Made by a program: the position numbers and the translations under genes. 20,589 nt of DNA from an uncultured Veillonella sp. (GTDB taxonomy: Bacteria > Bacillota > Negativicutes > Veillonellales > Veillonellaceae): assembly GCA_900552715.1 (NCBI GenBank), contig USAV01000024.1:1-20589 (forward strand), read 5' to 3'. Shown here one piece after another: positions 1 through 7,303 of this stretch. The notes beneath the pieces were generated by a model, which was not told the DNA's origin, ran no database searches, and worked only from the letters and a program-made list of their open reading frames with translations. Positions within the stretch are counted from its first letter, which is position 1; the number at the start of each line of letters is the position of its first letter.

Positions 1-68
1 TATCTTGAAGCTATTTGAATAGCTCATTATTTGTTGTCGTTACATTTAAGTAACTTTGAATTATGGTT

Positions 69-89
69 GGTTTTGACCTTGTCAAAACC
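69..89 (-). repeat. Perfect 9-bp hairpin in the rRNA leader
   Basis: GGTTTTGAC at 69-77 and GTCAAAACC at 81-89 are exact reverse complements around a 3-nt loop. No U-run follows on either strand, so it is not a terminator. It is probably a structural or processing element of the leader RNA. Confidence 0.5.
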
Positions 90-129
90 CGCACTCTGGC
101 ATATGTTCAATCGTATTGATTGATTACCT

Positions 130-153
130 ATCATTGTTCAGTTTTCAAAGATC
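130..153 (-). promoter_or_regulatory. boxA-like rRNA antitermination element
   Basis: On the minus strand the sequence GATCTTTGAAAACTGAACA matches the boxA region found before 16S and in 16S-23S spacers of many Firmicutes. It is bound by NusB and S10 (NusE) to prevent premature termination of untranslated rRNA. It lies about 150 nt after the predicted transcription start. Confidence 0.6.
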
Positions 154-304
154 TGTACCAGTTTCCACGACCTCTTTCGAAGTGTTTCATCAACTGGCGA
201 CTTGATTATTCTATCAAGTTCAGCTCATTCCGTCAAGCACTTTTTCAAAACTTTTTTAGAAGTTTTTTGCTTGTCGTTTGTGCTGTGTCCTAACGACTTG
301 TATA

Positions 305-332
305 AGTATAGCATAAATAAAAATATCGTCAA
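305..332 (-). promoter_or_regulatory. Sigma70-type promoter, probably of the rRNA operon
   Basis: On the minus strand a -35 box TTGACG (327-332) is separated by 16 bp from a -10 box TATACT (305-310), which gives a start near 298. This is the best consensus promoter in the window and it points into the boxA-containing leader. I saw no convincing second tandem promoter farther upstream. Confidence 0.65.
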
Positions 333-510
333 CACATAAAGTGGCCATTTTTACAACTTCATTTTATTTTCACTACACATTTCAAAAATTACTTCTAATT
401 TCGACAAATTTAAGGATTTAAATTTTATAACACTATTTTCTCTTTTATCTTTATTCATATTATTTTTAAGTACTATCTTATAAACCTATAAGCTTATAAC
501 TGTTTGATAA
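333..510. other. AT-rich intergenic stretch upstream of the rRNA promoter
   Basis: No credible coding region is visible. The stretch is strongly AT-rich and contains a 12-bp perfect palindrome, TATAAGCTTATA, at 487-498. It separates the terminator of the MFS gene from the rRNA promoter. The AT-rich part next to the -35 box could act as an UP element, but it has no clear A-tract/T-tract pattern. Confidence 0.4.
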
Positions 511-554
511 AAGAAAAATCCTTAGAACATACCATAAAATACATTCTAAGGATT
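511..554 (-). terminator. Intrinsic terminator of the MFS transporter gene
   Basis: An 11-bp perfect stem, AATCCTTAGAA (517-527) with TTCTAAGGATT (544-554), encloses a 16-nt loop. On the minus strand it is followed by a T-rich tract (GGATTTTTCTTTT). It lies about 65 bases after the MFS stop codon. Confidence 0.7.
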
Positions 555-619
555 GATTATTATATTGTGTCTAATAGTCTAATACGGTTAGTAGCTTTTA
601 CTATATCACTATATTTGTT

Positions 620-1795
620 TTACAGTTCTAGAGGCGTATACCTCTTTATCCATATATGATATAAAGCCAACGCTACAATCATTGTCACCGCTGTAAACAT
701 ATAAAGATACTGATATCCTACAGCACTAGCTAACAGAGCAAGAATGACAGATCCCGCCCCCACACTTATATCTAATGCTAAAAAATATGTTGCTGTCGAT
801 ACCCCAGCCCGTTCTATTGGTGCTGATTGAATGGCTAACGCTTGAAATGCTGGTTGTGCTGCACCATAACCTAAACCTAACAAAGGGGCCGTTAATATTA
901 TGGTTAATGGCGTAGTAGCTATTCCTAACGCTAATAGTCCTAGTATAAAGAGTACTAGGCCTGGGTAGATAATATATGTAGAGCCATACCGAGCATATGC
1001 TTTTCCTACTAAAGGGCGACTAATTATGATCATTACTGCAAAGATAGCAAAAAATGCACTACCCCAAATACCAGCGCCCATACTATTTAACTCAATGGGA
1101 ATAAATACTAACACACCAGAATATGTAAAGCCAATAAATAGTCCCATTAAAGCCCAAGGTAAACTTCTTTTTTCAATAAATTGAGATATATGCCACCCTT
1201 TGTGAGTAGATGGTTTAGGCGATGCTAATTCTTTTGATAAGGGAATACAATTACTCAATACTAGGACTAAGCCAGTCATAATAGTTAAGAAAAGATAGAG
1301 AGCTATACTACCATATGAAGCAAGTGCATATAAGCCTATTGCAGGGCCTAATACCATTGCCACATTCGAAAAGATAGCAAACATATTTATGCCCTCCCCC
1401 TTTCGATTAGGAGGTAACACCAATACCGCCAACGCCGCCATTACAGTCGTGCCCAAAGCAAATACAACACCATGTAGCCCCCGCAATACAAAGATGGCTT
1501 CTAAAGAGGTTGTAAAATTAAAGAGCCCCATAATGATGAAAAATAAAGCAGTTGATAGTAGTAATACAACTCGTTTATTAAAGCCATCAATCAAGCGACC
1601 TGCAAAGAGCCTACATACAATTGTGCCTATTTGAAAATAGGTCATCGCTAATCCCGCATCTAAATCACTTCCACTTAATTCAGAGGTTATGACTATCGGC
1701 AAGGCTGCTACAAGAACATATTGTGTCATATATAAAATGCCACTGCTTATACCATAGTTTATAAAAGCAGGGCTCCATAATCGATTTGAATCCAT
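620..1795 (-). CDS. Major facilitator superfamily transporter (probable drug or metabolite efflux)
   Basis: This is a 391-residue, almost entirely hydrophobic protein with about twelve predicted membrane helices, the usual size and layout of an MFS transporter. The loop between helices 2 and 3 carries motif A, GRLIDGFNKR (residues 66-75), and 'LRGLHG' follows in helix 4. These features point to a proton-coupled exporter of the small Firmicutes drug/metabolite type, but nothing in the sequence identifies the substrate. The ATG is preceded by AAGGGG at good spacing. The gene is a single-gene unit: promoter-like boxes lie at 1832-1859, a terminator follows at 511-554, and the secDF terminator isolates it from the upstream operon. 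No regulator gene is adjacent. Confidence 0.85.
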   Translation of the reverse strand: MDSNRLWSPAFINYGISSGILYMTQYVLVAALPIVITSELSGSDLDAGLAMTYFQIGTIVCRLFAGRLIDGFNKRVVLLLSTALFFIIMGLFNFTTSLEAIFVLRGLHGVVFALGTTVMAALAVLVLPPNRKGEGINMFAIFSNVAMVLGPAIGLYALASYGSIALYLFLTIMTGLVLVLSNCIPLSKELASPKPSTHKGWHISQFIEKRSLPWALMGLFIGFTYSGVLVFIPIELNSMGAGIWGSAFFAIFAVMIIISRPLVGKAYARYGSTYIIYPGLVLFILGLLALGIATTPLTIILTAPLLGLGYGAAQPAFQALAIQSAPIERAGVSTATYFLALDISVGAGSVILALLASAVGYQYLYMFTAVTMIVALALYHIWIKRYTPLEL

Positions 1796-1831
1796 CTATC
1801 TATCCCCTTTTCAACATTGTGTTACCTTGCT

Positions 1832-1859
1832 ATTTTACGCCCCTATACAAAGAGTTCAA
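1832..1859 (-). promoter_or_regulatory. Candidate promoter of the MFS gene
   Basis: TTGAAC (1854-1859) and TAAAAT (1832-1837) are spaced by 16 bp on the minus strand. They lie about 35-60 bases before the MFS start codon and just after the secDF terminator. Confidence 0.5.
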
Positions 1860-1949
1860 TAAGTATATTCCTTACTATGTACATATATCCTATACATATA
1901 TCTATGAGTTATCCATAGTAATAATTTATTAATAAATGATACATAAACA

Positions 1950-1984
1950 AAGAACCTCTCTGAATATAATACAGAGAGGTTCTT
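1950..1984 (-). terminator. Intrinsic terminator after secF
   Basis: A perfect 13-bp stem, AAGAACCTCTCTG with CAGAGAGGTTCTT, closes a 9-nt loop. It lies 35 bases after the secF stop. The T-tract on the minus side is short and interrupted (TTGTTTATG), but the stem is very stable. It marks the end of the ruvC-to-secF unit. Confidence 0.7.
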
Positions 1985-2019
1985 ATACTTTTACCAATAA
2001 TAGGTAAAAGCATTATATA

Positions 2020-2916
2020 TTATTGTTGATTGCGGATATCGTTCTTGTTGCGACTCTTCCACATAACCCATAAGGATGTAGCTACACAGATAGAGGAATA
2101 CGCACCACTAGCAAAACCAATAATCATACAAAGAGCAAAGTTCTTTGTAGTGTCCCCACCGAATAGATAAAGGGATACACAGGCAAACATAACGGTAGCT
2201 AATGTATAGAAACTACGGTGAATACTTTGTGTAATAGATGCATTCGCAAGATCTGCAAATGTATCAGAACGTTTATGTGTATGTGTATTTTCGCGAACAC
2301 GGTCAAAGATAACTACAGATTCATTCATGGAGTAACCTACAACCGTAAGAATAGCCGCCAAGAAAGACGCATCAATTTCTAATTGGAAATAAGAGAATAC
2401 CCCAAGAACCATAATCAAATCATGGAAAATAGCAACGAGCGCAGAAATAGCAACTTTATATTCAAAGCGATAAGAAATATACAATGCTAATGCCGCAAAC
2501 GCTATAACAAGATTTAACAACGCATGTTCTGTAACTTCGGAACCAATTACAGCACCTACAGTTTCAATACGTTTAACTGTATTGTTACCAATAGATTTAG
2601 TCAAAGATTCAATCACAGCGGCACTTTCACTAGGCTCAAGATTACGTGTACGAATCATTACGTCTTCGCCCGCTGTATCACCAGTAGTATCGCCAGAAAG
2701 CTGAATTTGTGCGTTTTCAAGATTATATTCTTTTAATACGTCACGAACTTGACTAACCTCTACAGGTTGATCAAATACAACTTCAACAATCGTACCACCA
2801 GTATAATCAATACCAAAGTTAAAGCCTTTAGTAAAGATGGAAATCAAACTGATAATAACAAGTGTGGAGGAAATTGCAAACCACCAACGATGATGCTTAA
2901 TTACGTCTAATGTCAT
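2020..2916 (-). CDS. secF: Protein translocase subunit SecF
   Basis: SecF works with SecD and YajC as the accessory complex of the SecYEG channel and uses the proton gradient to help proteins leave the channel on the outer face of the membrane. The protein has 298 residues, normal for SecF: a first helix at about 13-29, the FGIDYTGG motif at 34-41, a periplasmic domain, then five helices. The core motif YSMNESVVIFDRVREN (195-210) corresponds to the usual YSINDTVVVFDR, with conservative changes. The start overlaps the secD stop by four bases (ATGA), indicating translational coupling. SecD and SecF are separate genes here, unlike the fused SecDF of Bacillus. It is the last gene of its operon. 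Confidence 0.96.
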   Translation of the reverse strand: MTLDVIKHHRWWFAISSTLVIISLISIFTKGFNFGIDYTGGTIVEVVFDQPVEVSQVRDVLKEYNLENAQIQLSGDTTGDTAGEDVMIRTRNLEPSESAAVIESLTKSIGNNTVKRIETVGAVIGSEVTEHALLNLVIAFAALALYISYRFEYKVAISALVAIFHDLIMVLGVFSYFQLEIDASFLAAILTVVGYSMNESVVIFDRVRENTHTHKRSDTFADLANASITQSIHRSFYTLATVMFACVSLYLFGGDTTKNFALCMIIGFASGAYSSICVATSLWVMWKSRNKNDIRNQQ

Positions 2917-4187
2917 TTGCGTTTACCTCCTTTCAAAGATTTTGGTGCAAATGCGTCAGCACTTGTGCTTGGAGAGATATTCGCACCAAACCAGAATGGA
3001 TGGTTCGTAAAGTTACAGTCAATAAGTAAGCGCAATAAGAAATGGCTCACAGTAATCGCTGTGAACATACTTACAACAACACCTACGCCTAAGCTGATAG
3101 CGAAACCTTTTACAGGGCCAGAGCCTAAGATTGTCAAGATAGCAGCAGTAATGATAACAGATACGTTCGCATCTGTAATTGTTGCTAAAGCACGACTGAA
3201 ACCAGCTTCCATGGCTACACGCATGGACTTACCGGAGAACACCTCTTCTTTAAAACGTTCAAAGATAAGAATGTTCGCATCTACAGCAACACCCATGGAT
3301 AAGATAATACCCGCGATACCTGGCAATGTCATAGTCGCATTAAAGCCTTTACCTAATACGAGCAATAAGAGCATAACATATACAAGTAATGCAATATTAG
3401 CTACAATACCAGAAAAACGATATAAAATAACCAAGAAAATCATGATCATTGCAATACCAGCACTGAAGGCTACAACAGATTTATCCTTGGAGTCTTGACC
3501 CAAAGAAGGACCAACTGTACGTACTTCCAATACATTAATTTTAACAGGCAATGCACCGGAACGTAATAAAATAGCCAAGTCTTTAGCTTCTTCTAAGCTT
3601 TGACTACCAGAGATAGTTGCTTTACCACCTGTAATTGCTTGTTGTACTACAGGATTAGTCAATTCTTTACCATCCAATGTAATGGCAATACGACGACCAA
3701 TATTTTTAGATGTTAAATCAGCAAATTTCTTAGCCCCTTCATCGCTTAATTCAATAGCAACGAGTGGTTGTTTATTTTGACCTAACTCTTCTTTTGCATC
3801 TTTTAAATCATCACCAGTCATAACAGTTTGACCTTGGTCGTTTTTAAATTCCAAGACTGCTGTCTTACCGATACGTTTAATCGCTTCGTCAGGATCTTTT
3901 ACACCTGGCAATTCGATGATAATACGACGAGCACCTTCACGTTGTACTAATGGTTCAGACAAACCCATTTCATTAATACGACGCTCTAAGATTTGCTTCG
4001 CTCGTTCCACTGCATCATTGTCAGCTGCACCAGTCGCAGAGTCCTCTGCTTCTAATACGATGTGCGTACCACCTTGCAAGTCTAGACCTTGTTTCAAAGA
4101 GCCTGCTAATGGTTGAATAAAATACGCAAACAATCCAATGATGGCAGCAATGACTACTAAAAACTTGATAATAGCTTTACCGTTCAA
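2913..4187 (-). CDS. secD: Protein translocase subunit SecD
   Basis: SecD is the larger half of the SecDF secretion motor. It has 424 residues: an N-terminal helix (about 7-27), the GLDLQGG motif (34-40), a long periplasmic P1-type region, RTVGPSLG (223-230), and five C-terminal helices (about 237-385). GVAVDANILIFERFKEE (299-315) is the SecD signature with the membrane Asp needed for proton movement. The start codon is TTG (4185-4187), supported by a GGGAG ribosome site 8 bases away; no ATG fits the family's N-terminus better. The gene lies 21 bases after the folate cyclo-ligase gene and overlaps secF by four bases. Confidence 0.96.
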   Translation of the reverse strand: MNGKAIIKFLVVIAAIIGLFAYFIQPLAGSLKQGLDLQGGTHIVLEAEDSATGAADNDAVERAKQILERRINEMGLSEPLVQREGARRIIIELPGVKDPDEAIKRIGKTAVLEFKNDQGQTVMTGDDLKDAKEELGQNKQPLVAIELSDEGAKKFADLTSKNIGRRIAITLDGKELTNPVVQQAITGGKATISGSQSLEEAKDLAILLRSGALPVKINVLEVRTVGPSLGQDSKDKSVVAFSAGIAMIMIFLVILYRFSGIVANIALLVYVMLLLLVLGKGFNATMTLPGIAGIILSMGVAVDANILIFERFKEEVFSGKSMRVAMEAGFSRALATITDANVSVIITAAILTILGSGPVKGFAISLGVGVVVSMFTAITVSHFLLRLLIDCNFTNHPFWFGANISPSTSADAFAPKSLKGGKRK

Positions 4188-4208
4188 AATAGTTGCTCCC
4201 TTCTACTA

Positions 4209-4775
4209 CTATACGCAATGTATAACGCCTTGCTCCGTTACAATTTTGCTCATCCGTTGGTCCAGTTCATCCATTGGAATTGGTATATCCCACAATTGTA
4301 CTGACCAGCATACGCCCATAAATGTACGTGGTGAAAGTTCCTTGAGAAATCGATCATAGTACCCATTCCCCATCCCCATGCGACCGCCTTGACGGTCAAA
4401 GCCAGCACCAGGCACTAAAATCAAATCCAAGTCATGTGGATTAATAACCTCGTATGGCTCAGAGGGAATGCGTATATTTAACACACCCCGAGTGATAGAT
4501 TCTAGAGACTTAAGACGAACGGCAATCATGGTCGTCTTATCTGTACATACTGGAACATATACGGATTTGCCATGTTCTAAAGCATGACGAATAACATCGT
4601 CTAAATTGGCCTCCTTGGGCATCGCCAAATAGGCCATAATGCTATTAGCTGATATATACTCAGGACTATTAACAATTTGATCTGTCAAAAGCGTAATCCA
4701 TCTATGACAATCAGCAACGGATAAAGCAGCGCGCTGGGCCTTGCACGCCCGGCGCACTGCTTCCTTTGTATTCAT
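4209..4775 (-). CDS. 5-formyltetrahydrofolate cyclo-ligase (MTHFS)
   Basis: This enzyme converts 5-formyltetrahydrofolate to 5,10-methenyltetrahydrofolate using ATP and so returns the storage form of folate to one-carbon metabolism. The 188-residue length is typical. Visible signatures are MAYLAMPKEANLD (48-60), which forms part of the folate pocket, and the C-terminal block from DLDLILVPGAGFD (115-127) to MGMGNGYYDRFL (133-144), the ATP-binding glycine-rich motif. Its ATG shares one base with the yajC stop (TAATG), so translation is coupled. Its place between yajC and secD is unusual, since yajC normally directly precedes secD. The link is probably positional rather than functional. Confidence 0.92.
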   Translation of the reverse strand: MNTKEAVRRACKAQRAALSVADCHRWITLLTDQIVNSPEYISANSIMAYLAMPKEANLDDVIRHALEHGKSVYVPVCTDKTTMIAVRLKSLESITRGVLNIRIPSEPYEVINPHDLDLILVPGAGFDRQGGRMGMGNGYYDRFLKELSPRTFMGVCWSVQLWDIPIPMDELDQRMSKIVTEQGVIHCV

Positions 4776-5065
4776 TATTTTTCTTCCTTGTTTTTCTTGG
4801 AAAGAACGTTAGCAATTGCAGAACGTGCAAATGTTAACTCTACTTTTTCAGATACTTGAACCTTTACTTTTTCATCGTCAAGTTCAACGATTTCGCCATA
4901 AATACCGCCGATAGTAACGATTTTTTGACCTTTCTTCAAGCTGCCTAACAAATTAGCGCGCTCTTTTTGTTGTTTCTTTTGTGGACGCCACAATAAGAAA
5001 TAAAAAATTACGACCATCAACAAAATAGGCCAGCTAGTTTGCAACACTTGTAAAATATCTTCCAT
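4775..5065 (-). CDS. yajC: Preprotein translocase subunit YajC
   Basis: YajC is a small single-span membrane protein of the SecDF-YajC complex. The 96-residue product has a helix at about 12-27 directly followed by the family motif RPQKK, then a soluble domain with GQKIVTIGGIYGEIV (46-60), which is diagnostic of YajC. AGGAGG precedes the ATG at good spacing. The gene lies between tgt and the folate cyclo-ligase gene, one-base coupled to the latter, in the tgt-yajC-secDF order known from many bacteria. A weak promoter candidate lies upstream (5104-5132). Confidence 0.94.
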   Translation of the reverse strand: MEDILQVLQTSWPILLMVVIFYFLLWRPQKKQQKERANLLGSLKKGQKIVTIGGIYGEIVELDDEKVKVQVSEKVELTFARSAIANVLSKKNKEEK

Positions 5066-5103
5066 TTTATCCTCCTAGTGTAATAAATATGTTTTTCTTT
5101 TCT

Positions 5104-5132
5104 AGTATAGCTACCTAATATAGATTTGACTA
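5104..5132 (-). promoter_or_regulatory. Weak internal promoter candidate before yajC
   Basis: On the minus strand TATACT (5104-5109) is a good -10 box, and the box 17 bp upstream (TAGTCA, 5127-5132) matches four of six -35 positions. The 77-base gap between tgt and yajC is one of the few gaps in this operon and could let the secretion genes be transcribed apart from queA-tgt. Confidence 0.3.
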
Positions 5133-5142
5133 GACTTAATTG

Positions 5143-6258
5143 CTATTTTTTAAAGCTATCCCAAAATTGCATTCTAAATTGTGGGAACCGATCTTCTAAG
5201 ATGGCTTGTCTCATTTGACGCATAAACTCAAGCAAGAAGTAAAGATTATGGTATGTTACGAGACGCAACGCCAAAATTTCTTCCGCCTTATACAAGTGAC
5301 GAATATAAGCGCGAGAATAATTTTTACATGTATAACATTGGCAGCCTTCTTCTAAAGGACCCCAATCATGAGCAAATTGCGCATTTCGAATATTAAGGCG
5401 ACCTTTCCAAGTCATGGCCATACCATTTCGAGCAACTCGTGTAGGATATACGCAGTCGAACATATCAATACCACGTGCTACGCCTTCTACAAGGCAATCC
5501 GCCGTACCAACGCCCATTAAATAACGAGCCTTGTTAGTTGGCAATAGTGGCGTAGTATATTCTAAAATTTCATTCATCAAATCATGAGGTTCCCCAACAG
5601 ATAAACCGCCTATGCTATAACCTTCAAAGTCCATAGCCACGAGTTCTTCCGCACTTTGTTTGCGCAAGTCTTTGTACATACCACCTTGTACAATGCCAAA
5701 CATTCCTTGACGGTCATGCGCTTTACGAGCCTCTTGGCAACGATGAGCCCAACGTGTGGTACGAGCTGTTGAGCGTTTCGCATAATCATGGTCCGCAGGA
5801 TAGGGAATACATTCATCAAAGGCCATGGCAATATCAGAACCTAATTGCTCTTGTACCTTTGTGGCCACCTCTGGAGATAAAAACTGTTTAGACCCATCAA
5901 TATGAGATCTAAAGGTTACACCATCCTCAGTAATCTTACGCATATCGCCTAAGCTAAATACTTGGAACCCACCGCTATCAGTTAAAATAGCTTGATCCCA
6001 GTTCATAAATTTATGTAAGCCACCTGCTTCTTCTACGAGTTCAGGACCAGGACGTAAGAATAAATGGTATGTATTGCTCAAGATGACTTGAGATCCCATC
6101 GTCTTTAATTCCTCAGGCGTCATAGTTTTAACTGTAGCTTGTGTACCTACAGGCATAAACATAGGCGTTTGGAAGGTACCATGTGGCGTATGCAATAAAC
6201 CAGCACGAGCCCCCGTGTGAGGACATGTCTTTTGTAATTCATAAGTAATACTCGGCAT
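5143..6258 (-). CDS. tgt: Queuine/preQ1 tRNA-ribosyltransferase
   Basis: Tgt exchanges guanine 34 in the anticodon of GUN tRNAs (Asp, Asn, His, Tyr) for preQ1, the first tRNA-bound step of queuosine synthesis. The 371-residue product shows the TIM-barrel active-site motifs TDSGGFQVFSL (93-103), AFDECIPYP (147-155), GIVQGG (188-193) and GIDMFDCVYPTR (263-274), the last with the nucleophilic Asp. The zinc site is intact: C306, C308, C311 and H337. The ATG follows a GGAGG site closely. The gene lies 8 bases after queA, the next enzyme in the pathway. No preQ1 synthesis genes (queCDEF) are in the window. Confidence 0.97.
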   Translation of the reverse strand: MPSITYELQKTCPHTGARAGLLHTPHGTFQTPMFMPVGTQATVKTMTPEELKTMGSQVILSNTYHLFLRPGPELVEEAGGLHKFMNWDQAILTDSGGFQVFSLGDMRKITEDGVTFRSHIDGSKQFLSPEVATKVQEQLGSDIAMAFDECIPYPADHDYAKRSTARTTRWAHRCQEARKAHDRQGMFGIVQGGMYKDLRKQSAEELVAMDFEGYSIGGLSVGEPHDLMNEILEYTTPLLPTNKARYLMGVGTADCLVEGVARGIDMFDCVYPTRVARNGMAMTWKGRLNIRNAQFAHDWGPLEEGCQCYTCKNYSRAYIRHLYKAEEILALRLVTYHNLYFLLEFMRQMRQAILEDRFPQFRMQFWDSFKK

Positions 6259-6266
6259 AGTCCCTC

Positions 6267-7292
6267 CTAACGTATAAACATAGCATCGCCGAAGCTAAAG
6301 AAACGATACCGTTCGCGTACAGCTTCTTCGTAGGCCGCCAAACAATGTTCGCGACCAGCCAATGCACTAATCAACATTAATAATGTAGATTGAGGCAAGT
6401 GGAAATTTGTTACCAATGCATCAATCATCTTAAATTTGTAGCCAGGATAGATAAAGATTTGTGTCCATCCACTAATGCCTTGTAAGACACCGTCATCATT
6501 AGTAGCTGACTCAAGGGTACGCACAGAAGTAGTACCTACCGCAATAATACGGCGTCCGTTTCGCTTAGCTTCATTAATACGATCAGCTGTATCTTGAGAT
6601 ACCACGAAGAACTCACTATGCATTTCATGGTCCTCAATTGTCTCCGCTGATACAGGTCTAAAGGTTCCAAGGCCAACATGCAATGTAACAAATTCGAGCT
6701 CTACACCTTTCGCTTTTATCTTTTCTAATAATTCAGGTGTAAAATGAAGCCCTGCGGTTGGAGCTGCAGCTGAACCTTTTTCCTTAGCATAAACAGTTTG
6801 ATAACGATCTTTATCTTCTAACTTCTCATGAATATATGGAGGTAATGGCATTTCACCAATTTCTTGTATCACATCGTCAAATACACCATCGCAAGTGAAT
6901 TCAATGATACGACCTCCAAATTCTGTTTTATCTATAACGGTCCCACTTAATCGGTCATCAAATTCGATAACTTGACCAATAGGACATTTTTTACCAGGTT
7001 TAACAAGACATTCCCAGCGATTTTCACCACATGGTGTGAGGAGCAATACCTCAACCTTGCCACCAGAGCCTTGACGTTGGCCATATAATCTCGCAGGAAT
7101 AACCTTTGTATTATTAAATACAAGTACATCCCCTTCGTGGAGTTCATCTAGCAAATCGTAAAAATGCTCTTTATGCGCAACCTCACCTGTAACCTTGTCT
7201 AAGGTCAACAGTCTCGCTGTATCACGAGGCTCTACAGGATGTTGAGCAATTAGTTCCTCTGGTAATTCATAATCAAAATCTGTAACTTTCAT
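6267..7292 (-). CDS. queA: S-adenosylmethionine:tRNA ribosyltransferase-isomerase
   Basis: QueA transfers and rearranges the ribosyl group of S-adenosylmethionine onto preQ1 in tRNA to give epoxyqueuosine. The protein has 341 residues, as usual. Signatures include VFNNTKVIPARL (58-69), the AAAPTAGLHFT block (175-185) and VTNFHLPQSTLLMLISALAG near the C-terminus. AAGGA precedes the ATG at good spacing. It starts 11 bases after the SpoIID-domain gene and ends 8 bases before tgt, so the two queuosine enzymes are made together. Confidence 0.97.
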   Translation of the reverse strand: MKVTDFDYELPEELIAQHPVEPRDTARLLTLDKVTGEVAHKEHFYDLLDELHEGDVLVFNNTKVIPARLYGQRQGSGGKVEVLLLTPCGENRWECLVKPGKKCPIGQVIEFDDRLSGTVIDKTEFGGRIIEFTCDGVFDDVIQEIGEMPLPPYIHEKLEDKDRYQTVYAKEKGSAAAPTAGLHFTPELLEKIKAKGVELEFVTLHVGLGTFRPVSAETIEDHEMHSEFFVVSQDTADRINEAKRNGRRIIAVGTTSVRTLESATNDDGVLQGISGWTQIFIYPGYKFKMIDALVTNFHLPQSTLLMLISALAGREHCLAAYEEAVRERYRFFSFGDAMFIR

Positions 7293-7303
7293 CGCAATCC
7301 TTA

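Larger units (their letters stand above)
1..298 (-). other. Probable ribosomal RNA operon leader (16S gene expected just left of the window)
   Basis: No protein gene is visible here. Read on the minus strand, the stretch follows a strong promoter (305-332) and contains a boxA-like element with the CTTTGAAAAC core typical of Firmicutes rRNA leaders and spacers. It also has several small hairpins: AGCTAT/ATAGCT at 9-24, a perfect 9-bp stem at 69-89 and a 7-bp stem at 200-219. Such hairpins are usual in leaders that are folded and cut during rRNA maturation. The 16S gene itself is not in the window, so the assignment rests on the promoter plus boxA. A 16S-23S spacer would also carry a boxA, but a promoter so close upstream favours the operon start. 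Confidence 0.6.

Noticed and set aside
69..89. Perfect hairpin near the left edge as a terminator
   Set aside because: Neither strand has a U-run after the stem, and it lies inside a probable rRNA leader.
487..498. 12-bp palindrome TATAAGCTTATA as an operator
   Set aside because: It is a single copy in very AT-rich DNA with no nearby start codon or regulator, so it is noted only as part of the intergenic stretch.
2917..3498. 193-codon open frame on the plus strand opposite secD
   Set aside because: It lies entirely antisense to a clear secD gene, its product resembles no known family and is a low-complexity mirror of the secD codons, and it has no ribosome site.
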